In this document: in pieces, positions 1-8,127 of the stretch
How positions within the stretch are numbered: the first letter of the stretch is position 1
How the letters are laid out: each line of letters begins with the position of its first letter
DNA from: an uncultured Bacillota bacterium
GTDB taxonomy: Bacteria; Bacillota; Clostridia; Lachnospirales; Lachnospiraceae
Direction: 5' to 3'
Length of the DNA: 64,000 nt
Assembly (NCBI GenBank): GCA_949291945.1
Contig: CASEXH010000015.1
Location: 1 to 64,000, forward strand
Made by a program: the position numbers and the translations under genes
Notes under the pieces: generated by a model
What the model was told of the DNA's origin: nothing
Seen by the model: only the letters and a program-made list of their open reading frames with translations
The model's database searches: none

Positions 1-186
1 GGCTGTAACAAGAATCAGTTTTCCATTTGGAGCGTCGGATTCGTTCAGTAAGTTGTAGTCGATCTTTGCTTTGTACTTTCCGTACTGTTCCAGATATTTT
101 TCATCAATACCTGCTTTCTCTGCAATCTTTGTGATTGGCTCCATGACACATTCCTGTGCGATTTCGATGTCTGATTTGAATCCCAT
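1..186 (-). CDS. fhs: formate--tetrahydrofolate ligase, N-terminal fragment
   Basis: Only the first 62 codons lie in the window; the gene continues past its left edge. The product would make 10-formyl-THF from formate, THF and ATP in the cytoplasm, feeding purine synthesis and, in acetogens, the Wood-Ljungdahl methyl branch. The protein begins [20 protein letters not shown] and continues with [16 protein letters not shown], the typical start of clostridial Fhs proteins. ATG at 186 is set by a strong AAGGAGG about 9 nt upstream. The leader holds a ZTP riboswitch with a terminator, which is a well-known arrangement for this gene and supports the call. The catalytic P-loop lies outside the window and was not seen. 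Confidence 0.93.
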   Translation of the reverse strand, partial: MGFKSDIEIAQECVMEPITKIAEKAGIDEKYLEQYGKYKAKIDYNLLNESDAPNGKLILVTA

Positions 187-224
187 AGTTCAACATCCTC
201 CTTAAAAAATAATGATTTCTCTCG

Positions 225-259
225 CCCCTTTTTCAACTCTTTTACGGTTGAAAAAAGGG
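225..259 (-). promoter_or_regulatory. possible antiterminator hairpin in fhs leader
   Basis: The terminator's own CCC plus T-run (257-259 and 251-256), followed by CAAC (247-250), can pair with positions 225-237: CCCTTTTTTCAAC against GTTGAAAAAGGGG, about 12 of 13 pairs with a 9-nt loop. This helix would use the 3' end of the terminator stem, so it could act as an antiterminator. The pairing is seen in the sequence; the role is inferred. Confidence 0.45.
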
Positions 260-287
260 CAACATTTGTTACTCGCAAATGCTGCCC
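251..287 (-). terminator. riboswitch-controlled intrinsic terminator of fhs
   Basis: On the minus strand a 12-bp stem with one mismatch (GGGCAGCATTTG / CAAATGTTGCCC) and a 7-nt loop is followed directly by six T. Its 5' arm overlaps the conserved CUGGGCA of the ZTP riboswitch, so aptamer folding and terminator folding exclude each other. That is the layout of a ligand-ON switch. Confidence 0.88.
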
Positions 288-358
288 AGACGGTCGGCTT
301 TCATTATAATTCTGATTCCCCTGTGGTACTCCACATTTATCCGTCAGTAATCAGAATC
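283..358 (-). promoter_or_regulatory. ZTP/ZMP riboswitch (pfl motif)
   Basis: Read on the minus strand, P1 pairs GATTCTGATT with AATCAGAATT. A GTGG-AGTA-CCAC hairpin follows, then GGGGA, a linker, and the signature 3' segment CCGTCTGGGCA. The loop GACGG can pair with CCGTC as the pseudoknot. In the usual consensus these are GGCGG and CCGCC, so both sides have changed together. ZTP signals low 10-formyl-THF, and fhs restores it. The assignment rests on motif recognition and gene context. Confidence 0.88.
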
Positions 359-395
359 TTGTTTTTTGGTAAGCTCTATTTCTTACCCTGGCTTT

Positions 396-424
396 AATTT
401 ATCACAATCACTGGCAGTTGTCAA
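396..424 (-). promoter_or_regulatory. sigma-A promoter of fhs
   Basis: A perfect -35 TTGACA (419-424) is followed after 17 bp by TAAATT (396-401) as the -10. It lies about 40 bp upstream of the riboswitch P1 stem, at the right distance to transcribe the whole leader. Confidence 0.65.
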
Positions 425-535
425 CGAATATTTTGAAGTTTGTGATTTTTTTACCAATATTTTTTGTATTCTTTACACAATTTAACGAAGACTATTTTTC
501 TCCATTTTAGATATACTTAACAATTTTAGTTGGTT

Positions 536-1501
536 TTACTTGTTAATAAATGCTTCAACCTCTGCTCTCTCAGGCATTACCCGCAGGGCACCTTTTTTGG
601 TGGTCACGATAGAAGAAGCTCCATTGGCAAACCGGAGCATTTCCTGAAGATTTTCCTCTGTCAGCCCCTGGATCCCATGCTCCAGCACATAGTTCAGGGC
701 ACAGGCGCCGAAAGTATCTCCCGCTCCTGTGGTTTCTATGGTTTTTTCCTGGATAAAAGGTGCCTGGAACACTTCCTTTCCCTCATGGAAAGCCATGCTC
801 CCTTCCTTTCCCATAGTCACATTCATAAGCTTCAGGTTCGGATATTTTTCCAGCAGTATATGGGCGCCTTCTTTAATATCTTTTGTACCGGTCATAAATT
901 CCAGCTCTTCTTCAGAAATTTTCAGAAGATCACACTGAGATAATCCATAGCTGATCTGCTCCTTTGCTTCTTCCATGGTCTTCCAAAGAGGAGGACGGAG
1001 ATTTGGGTCAAAGGAGATGAGAAGTCCTGCCTTTTTTGCAACATCAACGGCTTTTCTGGTGGCATTTCTTACGCCCTCGTGGGTCATAGACAAAGTTCCG
1101 TAGTGGAAGGCTCTGGCAGAGGCGATATACTCCTCATCGATCTGATCTTCATTTAACATCATATCGGCTCCAGGGTTTCTGTAGAAAGCGAAATCCCGGT
1201 CTCCGTCTTCAAAAGTATGAACAAAGGCCAGGGTAGTATGTACCTCCGGATCCTCATACAGATGGCTAGTATCAATATTCTGTTCTTCCAGAGCTGCTCT
1301 TAAAGAAACACCGAACTGATCTTTTCCCACAACTCCCAGGAAGGAAGTTTTCTTTCCCAATTTATTCAGCATTGCAAGAACATTACAGGGCGCTCCTCCG
1401 GGATTGGCCTCAAAAATAGGATTTCCCTGACCGCTGACACCATTTTCCGTAAAATCAATCAGCAATTCTCCAAGTGCGATCACATCAAATTTTTCACTCA
1501 T
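536..1501 (-). CDS. scrK: fructokinase, PfkB/ribokinase family
   Basis: A cytoplasmic sugar kinase that would phosphorylate the fructose released by the GH32 enzyme encoded just upstream. The 321-aa protein starts MSEKFDVIALGELLIDF and has the early PfkB glycine motif (NPGGAPCNVL). Near the C-terminus is the second PfkB signature TTGAGDTFGACA, with the catalytic Asp in GAGD. ATG at 1501 was chosen because it has AAGGAGC 9 nt upstream; an upstream in-frame ATG at 1564 lacks a good site. It is the last gene of the sucrose operon. Fructose specificity is inferred from the operon; the family also covers other sugars. No clear terminator follows. Confidence 0.9.
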   Translation of the reverse strand: MSEKFDVIALGELLIDFTENGVSGQGNPIFEANPGGAPCNVLAMLNKLGKKTSFLGVVGKDQFGVSLRAALEEQNIDTSHLYEDPEVHTTLAFVHTFEDGDRDFAFYRNPGADMMLNEDQIDEEYIASARAFHYGTLSMTHEGVRNATRKAVDVAKKAGLLISFDPNLRPPLWKTMEEAKEQISYGLSQCDLLKISEEELEFMTGTKDIKEGAHILLEKYPNLKLMNVTMGKEGSMAFHEGKEVFQAPFIQEKTIETTGAGDTFGACALNYVLEHGIQGLTEENLQEMLRFANGASSIVTTKKGALRVMPERAEVEAFINK

Positions 1502-1596
1502 AATCTTAGCTCCTTGATTCATATTATTGTCATAAATTATAGTTTTTTTTTCCTGTTTTCGCAAGCTTTATCGGAGATCTTTCTTCATTATAGCAA

Positions 1597-3090
1597 TTAT
1601 TTCTCTGATTTTTCCATATTGTACTGGCAGACGGAAACTTCCCCTTCTCCTCTGGCCTCAAATGCGATACCTTCTGCTTCCAGTCCTGTGTAGGTCAAAG
1701 AGGACATGGCTTTCTCTCCGTCATTGACAAAGATCTCCACAGAATACTTATCTACCAGGATCCGCAGCTTCAGCTTTCCATCTTTTTCCTCTACTGTCAT
1801 TTCCCTGGTATGTATCCGGTCTCTCCTGTCTCCGGAATACCTTCTGTCAAAAGTAAGGATACCTTCTCTTCTGTCATAGATCACATCTGTATGATGTTTT
1901 TCATCCATAGCCAGATAGATTCTGAACTTGTCATACGCTTCTCCTCTGATCTCCAGGGCAAGGTCTATCTGCCGTCCTTTGATTCCTTCCAGAGACTGTT
2001 TTTCCCGGATTTTCACACCGTCATATTGTATTTTTTCTCTGCGATACTGCTCCAGTTCCCGAATAGGGTTCTGGTACAATCTTCCCCCTTTTATCTGAAG
2101 TTCTCTGGGTATGGTCATCATGCCTCCCCAGGCTAAATGCTCCGGAGAAAGATAGTTGTCCCAGGACTGGAGCCAGGCAATCATAACTCTTCTGCCATCT
2201 GGAGTAAGAGTGGTCTGAGGGGCATAAAAGTCCAGCCCATAATCAATTGCCTGTACCGCCTCCCGGTGAAGGATAAAATCTTTCCGGCTGCAGTTTCCTA
2301 TGATACAGAGAGTGCCGTTTCCGCTGTGGAATTCCAGGCCTTCCGCTTCCATATCCTGAGGGGAGGTCAGGAGGACAGCTTTGTCGTCAAGAAAGAAAAA
2401 GTCCGGGCACTCCCACATTTTTCCATATCGGTTTTCACATTTATCCAAAATGCTTACCAGGCTCCAGTTTCGCAGATTCCGTGACGTATATACCGGTATC
2501 TGGCCGCTGCCGTCACTGCTCCTGCTTCCCATAACCGCATAGAAAGTATCTCCCTCCTGCCAGATCTTGGGATCCCGGAAATCCTCCAGGCTGCTTCCCT
2601 GGGGAAGCCCATCAGGATAGATCACCGGATTGTCTTCTGTTTTCTGATAGTCCACTCCGTCTCCTATAGCCAGGCACTGGGTCTGGCGGATCTCTTTACC
2701 ATTTTCTGTCTCTTTTTCTTCCACGCCCGTATATAACAATACATGCTGACCCTGGTATTCCAGAGCACTGCCGGAAAAGCAGCCTGCATGATCATAATCT
2801 TTATCAGGGGCCAGAGCCGCCGGAAGGTCTTTCCAGCTGACCAGATCTTTCGACACACTATGTCCCCAGTGCATAGGCCCCCAGGCCTTTGCATAAGGAT
2901 AGTACTGATAAAAAAGATGGTATTCTCCTTTATAAACAGAAAATCCGTTGGGATCATTGATCCACCCGATGGGTGCGCATACATGGAAAGACGGTTTCTG
3001 CCGGTTTACTTCTTCTGTTATATTTTTCTGCGCATATGCTCTTGCCTTTTTTAAAGCTTCGCTGACTTCTGTTCTGCCTTCCATACTCAT
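1597..3090 (-). CDS. GH32 beta-fructosidase (sucrose / fructo-oligosaccharide hydrolase)
   Basis: Hydrolyses terminal beta-fructosyl bonds of sucrose or short fructans. All GH32 active-site motifs are present in order: WINDPNG (nucleophile D46), FSGSA, FRDP (transition-state stabiliser D173) and WECPD (acid/base E227). They are followed by the usual C-terminal beta-sandwich; at 497 aa the length is normal. There is no signal peptide, so it acts on imported sugar. AGGAGG lies 11 nt before ATG 3090. It sits between an ABC binding-protein gene and fructokinase. With an ABC importer and no PTS nearby, the substrate is probably unphosphorylated sucrose or kestose rather than sucrose-6-phosphate. 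That preference is inferred. Confidence 0.92.
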   Translation of the reverse strand: MSMEGRTEVSEALKKARAYAQKNITEEVNRQKPSFHVCAPIGWINDPNGFSVYKGEYHLFYQYYPYAKAWGPMHWGHSVSKDLVSWKDLPAALAPDKDYDHAGCFSGSALEYQGQHVLLYTGVEEKETENGKEIRQTQCLAIGDGVDYQKTEDNPVIYPDGLPQGSSLEDFRDPKIWQEGDTFYAVMGSRSSDGSGQIPVYTSRNLRNWSLVSILDKCENRYGKMWECPDFFFLDDKAVLLTSPQDMEAEGLEFHSGNGTLCIIGNCSRKDFILHREAVQAIDYGLDFYAPQTTLTPDGRRVMIAWLQSWDNYLSPEHLAWGGMMTIPRELQIKGGRLYQNPIRELEQYRREKIQYDGVKIREKQSLEGIKGRQIDLALEIRGEAYDKFRIYLAMDEKHHTDVIYDRREGILTFDRRYSGDRRDRIHTREMTVEEKDGKLKLRILVDKYSVEIFVNDGEKAMSSLTYTGLEAEGIAFEARGEGEVSVCQYNMEKSEK

Positions 3091-3126
3091 ATTCTGCTTT
3101 TCCTCCTATATGGCACTAGATTCTTT

Positions 3127-4833
3127 TCAGGACTGAGTATCCTGGGTGGCTGCTGTATTTTCCTGGGTCAGAGACTCCTGATACTGGTCAAAATACTTCT
3201 GCTTGATAGCCAGGTAATCTGAAAGACCATAGTCTTCCATCTTTTCCAGATAGCTGTCCCATTCTTCCTCAATGCCGCCGTTCAGGATCCAGTCGGCTTT
3301 TTTCTGTTCTGCATATTTCTTAATATCTGTATCATACTGAGATACTTTATTCGTGTCGTCAATACTCATAAATACATTTGGATACACATACTGGCTGTGC
3401 ATGTCTTCCAGATAGGTTTCATGCATATTATCAAGACGCCATTTTGCATCGTCCGGCTGAGTCACATACACATCATAATAATCGTTCAGTACTGCCAGAG
3501 GGCCGTTTACAGACTGGGATTCCCGGACTTCTACCGGAGAGTTGTCTCCCAGATCTTCATGTTTTAACATTTCTCCGCCCTCAGAATTTATGCTCATTTC
3601 AAAGATATTGGGTTTCCCCTCTTCACCGTAGGTTCCCCAGTTGTTCTGCACAGACTGGAGAGGCGCATACATCTGATCGATCCAGGCTGCCGCCAGTGCG
3701 GTATCCCTGCAGCTGGTGGTAAGTACACACCGGCCTCTGTCAAAACCGCTGGTCTCACTGTTATTCTGTCTGGTAATGTTCACCAGTCCGTCAGGGCCTG
3801 CAAGCGCCGGAAGCATTACATAATCGTCATAGTTATCAATGTTTGCGATATCCCAGGTAAAGCAAAGGCCATATCTGTGATTTTTACCTTTTGCAACGTA
3901 GGTAGACCATTCCTGAGTAAAGGCTTCCGGATCCACCAGATCTTCCTCTACCAGTTTATGAAGCCATGCAATTCCTTCTTTATAGCCTTCCTGCACGGCT
4001 GTATAGATCACTTCGCCTTCGTCCGTCACTGCAAAATGGTCTGCAGTATCTCCATATCCTTCTCCAAAGCCGTTGATCAGGATGGCCGGATCCTGGTCGC
4101 CGTTATTAATGATAAAGGACATAGGGATCACATCGCCCTCTACTCCGCATTCTTCCTGGATCTTATCTGCATTATCCCTGAAAGCGATGAGCACCTGTTC
4201 CAGTTCATCTACGGTAGTAGGGATATCCAGCCCCAGGCAGTCCATCCATTTCTTGTTGATATATGGGATATCTCCGATAGCCTGAATGGCTTCCTTTCCT
4301 TCCCCCAGCTGTTCGATCCAGGGGAAGGAATAGATGTGTCCGTCGGGAGCGGTACACATAGTCCGGTATTCCGGGTATTTTTCAAAAACCGCCTGGAGGT
4401 TCGGCATATATTTATCGATAAGATTTTCCAGAGGAATGATGATTCCCTGTTTCGCATAGCGAAGCAGATCATAATCACTCATGCCGGCATTAAAAAGTCC
4501 GTCAGGAAGATTTCCAAACTGGGCCAGTGCCAGGTTCTTTTTATCTGCAAACTGATCTGCCACAAAGCAGGTCCAGTCTATATGCACATTTGTCTGTTCT
4601 TCCAGCCTTTTAAAGATCATTCTCTCATTGGGATCCTGGGTGCTGGTAGCCGGCGCACTGGTAATAAAGGAAAGCTCAGCCTGTTCTTCCAGGGGAAAAG
4701 CCACCTGGCTTACCGGCGTATCCGGATCCACATCAGCGGCCTGGTGGCCGCCGCCTCCACAGCCTGCCAGAGAAAGTACAGAAACTGCGGAAACACATAA
4801 TGCCGCTAATTTTCTTATTTTCTTATTCATCAT
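3127..4833 (-). CDS. sugar ABC transporter substrate-binding lipoprotein (LplA-like)
   Basis: An extracellular binding protein tethered to the membrane by a lipid. The N-terminus is basic (MMNKKIRKL), followed by a hydrophobic stretch and a lipobox LAGC near residues 22-25, then a glycine-rich linker. The 568-aa length is typical of the large LplA/YtcQ-type solute-binding proteins that accompany paired permeases. No ATPase gene is present; these systems commonly share a distant MsmK-like ATPase. It lies 14 nt after the second permease gene and 36 nt before GH32, so it belongs to the same operon. Sucrose or fructo-oligosaccharide as ligand is inferred from GH32 and fructokinase. Confidence 0.88.
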   Translation of the reverse strand: MMNKKIRKLAALCVSAVSVLSLAGCGGGGHQAADVDPDTPVSQVAFPLEEQAELSFITSAPATSTQDPNERMIFKRLEEQTNVHIDWTCFVADQFADKKNLALAQFGNLPDGLFNAGMSDYDLLRYAKQGIIIPLENLIDKYMPNLQAVFEKYPEYRTMCTAPDGHIYSFPWIEQLGEGKEAIQAIGDIPYINKKWMDCLGLDIPTTVDELEQVLIAFRDNADKIQEECGVEGDVIPMSFIINNGDQDPAILINGFGEGYGDTADHFAVTDEGEVIYTAVQEGYKEGIAWLHKLVEEDLVDPEAFTQEWSTYVAKGKNHRYGLCFTWDIANIDNYDDYVMLPALAGPDGLVNITRQNNSETSGFDRGRCVLTTSCRDTALAAAWIDQMYAPLQSVQNNWGTYGEEGKPNIFEMSINSEGGEMLKHEDLGDNSPVEVRESQSVNGPLAVLNDYYDVYVTQPDDAKWRLDNMHETYLEDMHSQYVYPNVFMSIDDTNKVSQYDTDIKKYAEQKKADWILNGGIEEEWDSYLEKMEDYGLSDYLAIKQKYFDQYQESLTQENTAATQDTQS

Positions 4834-4847
4834 ATCCTATCCCTCCA

Positions 4848-5744
4848 TCAACCTTTTACAGAGCCAACCATAATACCGCTGTCAAAATACTTCTGGAAGA
4901 AAGGATACATAACCAGCAGCGGAAGGCTGGATACTACAATAGTAGCATATTTCAAAAGTTCTGCAACCTTTGCCATTTCTGCGGTACTCTGGATATCTGC
5001 GATCATACCCGGCTGAGGTGTGTTCTGTACCAGGATAGAACGGAGCACCAGCTGAAGAGGCTGAAGATTAGCGTCATTTAAGTAGATCATTGCATCAAAG
5101 TAACTGTTCCACATTCCCACAAAGGAATACAGGGCCAGTACAGCGATGATCGGTTTGCACACCGGCATTAATATTTTAAAGAAATGCTGGATCTCATTGG
5201 CGCCGTCAATAGCGGATGCCTCTCTCAGCTCCTTCGGCGTGGACTGATAATAAGTCCTGGCCAGGATCAGGTTCCATACGTTTACTGCTCCCGGGAGAAG
5301 GATTGCCCATATGGTATTTACCATGTGCAGCTGATTGATCAGGATAAAGGTAGGGATCATACCGCCGTTAAAGAACATGGTGATAACAAAGATCACATTG
5401 AAAAATCCTCTTCCTACGAATTCCTTCTTTGACATGGGATAAGCAGCCAGCAGAGTAATAAATACAGAGATCAAAGTAAATGCCGCTGAGTAAAAAAGAG
5501 AATTGGCAAAGCCTCTCCAGATCATGTCATTTTCCAGAACACGGCGGTAAGCGTCTATGGTCCAGTCTTTAAAGTTAAAACTGATCCCCTGGTTATTCAG
5601 TACATTGGGATCCATAAAGGAAGCAATCACTACATATACAAGAGGAATCGCAATTGCCAGAACAAACACTCCCAGCAAAGTATAGCCTATACCCAGGATT
5701 ACCTTATCCGAGGTTCCCAGTTTAATTTTAATACGGTTTTCCAT
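4848..5744 (-). CDS. carbohydrate ABC transporter permease (LplC/YtcP-like)
   Basis: An inner-membrane subunit of the sugar importer, 298 aa with about six membrane segments. The MalG-type EAA loop is recognisable (LREASAIDGANEIQHFFKI), as is a C-terminus ending in GSVKG, a frequent feature of this subfamily. AGGAGGGGAG precedes the ATG at 5744. The preceding permease gene ends 11 nt upstream and the binding-protein gene starts 14 nt downstream, so translation is tightly coupled. It would form a heterodimer with the other permease. Confidence 0.9.
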   Translation of the reverse strand: MENRIKIKLGTSDKVILGIGYTLLGVFVLAIAIPLVYVVIASFMDPNVLNNQGISFNFKDWTIDAYRRVLENDMIWRGFANSLFYSAAFTLISVFITLLAAYPMSKKEFVGRGFFNVIFVITMFFNGGMIPTFILINQLHMVNTIWAILLPGAVNVWNLILARTYYQSTPKELREASAIDGANEIQHFFKILMPVCKPIIAVLALYSFVGMWNSYFDAMIYLNDANLQPLQLVLRSILVQNTPQPGMIADIQSTAEMAKVAELLKYATIVVSSLPLLVMYPFFQKYFDSGIMVGSVKG

Positions 5745-5755
5745 TTTCTCCCCTC

Positions 5756-6697
5756 CTACAGTCCTTCGCCTTCATTAAGCCTGGACACAACAAAGTTTAC
5801 AATAATCAGCAGAATTACGTTGATCACTGAGTTAAAAAGTCCCACAGCGGTTGAATATCCGTAATCTCCGTTTAACAAACCGATACGATATACATAGGTA
5901 GAAAGAATCTCAGAAGCAGGAAGGTTCATATCTGTCTGCAGTGCATAGGCCTTTTCAAATCCGATACTCATAATGTTTCCGGCCTGAAGGATAAACTGGA
6001 TCACGATAATATTTTTGATTGCCGGCAGTTCCACATACCAGATCTGCTGAAGGATATTGGCACCGTCTACAATGGCTGCCTCTTCCAGATCCTTGCTGGC
6101 ATTGGATAACGCTGCTGTATACATAATAGAGGACCATCCTGCTGCCTGCCAGATACCACTGGCAATGTAAATGGTTCTAAAAGCGGATGGCATTGTCATC
6201 CAGTTGGTGTCAATTCCCAGCACCTGGTTAATAGGCCCCACCGGAGAAAGGAACATTCTTACCATACCGCAAAGAACGATAACAGAAATAAAATTCGGCG
6301 CATAGATCAAAAGCTGGATCTTCTTCTGTATCCCCTTTCTCCGGATCCTGTTCAGAAGAAGCGCCAGGATGATCGGTACGGGGAATCCCCACAAGAGCCC
6401 ATATACACTCAGCTTCAGGGTGTTCATCAGATAGCTCATAAAATCCGGGGAAGATAAGAATCTCCGGAAATATTCCAGTCCTACCCAGGGGCTGCCTAAA
6501 ACGCCGTCGATAACATTGTAATCTTCAAATGCGATCAATACTCCGCCCATAGGCAGGTATTTAAAAATAATCGTAAGCAGCAGCGCCGGTAATAAGAAGA
6601 TCAGATATAACTGCCAGTTTTTCTTTACATATTTCAGTTTTCCTGATATCTTTTCCCAAAATGTCTGCTGCGGCTTTCTATAAATCTGTGCCTTCAT
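5756..6697 (-). CDS. carbohydrate ABC transporter permease (LplB-like)
   Basis: First gene of the sucrose operon: a 313-aa, roughly six-helix permease. It begins with a basic cytoplasmic segment, then the first helix (LYLIFLLPALLLTIIF). The EAA loop reads LEEAAIVDGANILQQIW, the contact site for the ATPase. The ribosome binding site AAGGAG lies 9 nt before ATG 6697. Upstream is a promoter whose start region carries a TGAAACGTTTCA operator, so the divergent LacI protein probably represses it. Specificity rests on context only. Confidence 0.9.
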   Translation of the reverse strand: MKAQIYRKPQQTFWEKISGKLKYVKKNWQLYLIFLLPALLLTIIFKYLPMGGVLIAFEDYNVIDGVLGSPWVGLEYFRRFLSSPDFMSYLMNTLKLSVYGLLWGFPVPIILALLLNRIRRKGIQKKIQLLIYAPNFISVIVLCGMVRMFLSPVGPINQVLGIDTNWMTMPSAFRTIYIASGIWQAAGWSSIMYTAALSNASKDLEEAAIVDGANILQQIWYVELPAIKNIIVIQFILQAGNIMSIGFEKAYALQTDMNLPASEILSTYVYRIGLLNGDYGYSTAVGLFNSVINVILLIIVNFVVSRLNEGEGL

Positions 6698-6742
6698 AAA
6701 AAGCTCTCCTTTCTTTTCCTGCTCCTTTGTTTTTTTGCAACT

Positions 6743-6797
6743 TGAAACGTTTCATTTTTTGTGATTTAACTATATTCTTTCTCCCTTTTTAAGTCAA
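6743..6797 (-). promoter_or_regulatory. sucrose operon promoter with downstream LacI-type operator
   Basis: Minus-strand -35 TTGACT (6792-6797), 17-bp spacer, -10 TATAGT (6769-6774). A perfect 12-bp palindrome TGAAACGTTTCA (6743-6754) lies about 15 bp past the -10, where a bound repressor would block initiation or elongation. A second, near-identical site lies 130 bp away at the regulator's own promoter. Confidence 0.82.
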
Positions 6798-6871
6798 TAC
6801 TTTTTCGTCATTTTTTAGATATTCAGTACATATTTACAGTTTTTATACTTATTTTTTGTCTATTTTTCATG

Positions 6872-6900
6872 TTGTAACGTTTCATATAATAGCGTATACT
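6872..6900 (+). promoter_or_regulatory. promoter of the LacI regulator, overlapped by operator
   Basis: TTGTAA (6872-6877), 17-bp spacer, TATACT (6895-6900). The near-palindrome TGTAACGTTTCA (6873-6884) covers the -35 hexamer. It differs by one base from the operator at 6743-6754, which suggests autoregulation and possibly looping between the two sites. Confidence 0.72.
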
Positions 6901-6950
6901 AAAATCAGCTTATTATAATACATTTATTATAGAAAAGGAGGAGATGAATC

Positions 6951-7964
6951 TTGACCCCTTCTCACACACCTACTATGAAAGATGTTGCCGCCCGGGCCGG
7001 CGTATCCCTGGGAACAGTTTCTAAAGTGATCAACCATATAACCGTAGGAGAAAAAAACAGAAAAAAAGTAGAAAAGGCTATTAAAGAACTGGGATATGAG
7101 GTAAATACTTATGCCAGAGGACTGAAAACCCAGGAGACGAAGCTGATTACCCTCATTGTTCCGGACACTATAAATCCTTTTTTTGCAGCATTTACCCAAT
7201 ATGTAGAAAAAAACCTTTATGAGCATGGCTATAAATTGATCCTCTGCTGTGCCAACGGCATACCGGAAAAAGAAATCGGCTATCTGAATCTGGCCTCTCA
7301 AAGTAAAACGGACGGAATCATCGCTCTGACATATACCGACGTGAGCAACGCCATACCCGCCAGGATCCCTCTTGTCTCCTTTGACCGCTACTTTGAAAAC
7401 CATGATGTGCCCATGATCGCCTCCGATAACTTCCAGGGCGGCTATGCCGGCACAAAGAAGCTGTTGGAACTGGGCTGTCATCACCCGGTATTTATTCGTT
7501 TTCGCTCGAAATTTCCAGGTGAAGCAGATAAAAGAATGGAGGGATATCTCAGCGCCTGCCAGGAACTGGGGATCCAGCCCGATTATCTGGATCAGATAGA
7601 TGCCATAGAGGAAAGAAGGGCCCTGGAGAACTTCATTCAGGAACATACCGACTCCCATGGCGCCTTAACCTTTGACGGTGTCTTTGCAAATACGGACCGT
7701 CATGCATATCTGGTCATGAAGATCTTAAAGGAACGGGGATTCCGGATTCCGGAAGACGTACAGATTCTGGGCTTTGACGGAATACGTAAATACGGTATTG
7801 ACGAAGGTTCCCTTTTCGTCTCCTCCATGTGTCAGCCTATAGAGGAACTGGCCAGGCTTTGTGTGGAGACACTGCTGAAGAAAAGACAGGGCACGGTAGT
7901 TCCTACTCTTTCTCTTCTTCCTGTCACTTATTGTTATGGAGGTACCACCCGGAGAGAATCTTAA
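6951..7964 (+). CDS. LacI family transcriptional regulator of the sucrose operon
   Basis: A 337-aa repressor with an N-terminal LacI helix-turn-helix (MKDVAARAGVSLGTVSKVIN, residues 9-28) and hinge, then a periplasmic-binding-protein-like effector domain starting near KLITLIVPDTINPFF. TTG at 6951 is taken as the start because AAGGAGG is 9 nt upstream. The later ATG at 6975 would cut immediately before the recognition domain and has no ribosome binding site. It is divergent from the sucrose operon, with an operator at each promoter. Sucrose or a derivative as inducer is inferred. A strong terminator follows. Confidence 0.9.
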   Translation: MTPSHTPTMKDVAARAGVSLGTVSKVINHITVGEKNRKKVEKAIKELGYEVNTYARGLKTQETKLITLIVPDTINPFFAAFTQYVEKNLYEHGYKLILCCANGIPEKEIGYLNLASQSKTDGIIALTYTDVSNAIPARIPLVSFDRYFENHDVPMIASDNFQGGYAGTKKLLELGCHHPVFIRFRSKFPGEADKRMEGYLSACQELGIQPDYLDQIDAIEERRALENFIQEHTDSHGALTFDGVFANTDRHAYLVMKILKERGFRIPEDVQILGFDGIRKYGIDEGSLFVSSMCQPIEELARLCVETLLKKRQGTVVPTLSLLPVTYCYGGTTRRES

Positions 7965-7984
7965 AGATCTGTTCCTGACTTTTC

Positions 7985-8025
7985 AAGAACCGGAAGCTGA
8001 AAAATTTCAGTTTCCGGTTCTTTTT
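7985..8025 (+). terminator. terminator of the LacI gene
   Basis: Arms AAGAACCGGAA and TTCCGGTTCTT, with an inner CTGAAA / TTTCAG stem, are followed by TTTTT. The hairpin begins 21 bp after the stop codon. Confidence 0.9.
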
Positions 8026-8127
8026 ATGCAAAAATTAAGAATTTCTTTCGGATTCCATGGAAGAATCTTTAATGTATCCATGTTTAAATAGCTACAATTA
8101 GAAACTTACTAAGAGGGGGACTATACT

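Noticed and set aside
3877-4800. Long plus-strand open frame opposite the binding-protein gene
   Set aside because: It is antisense to a clear lipoprotein gene, with no ribosome binding site or family resemblance; a shadow of codon bias. Similar long antisense frames opposite the M24 and secA genes were rejected for the same reason.
6743-6754. TGAAACGTTTCA as a CcpA cre site
   Set aside because: The cre consensus has two more central bases (TGWAANCGNTNWCA). A perfect 12-bp palindrome at both divergent promoters beside a LacI gene fits a local repressor better. CcpA binding is not excluded.
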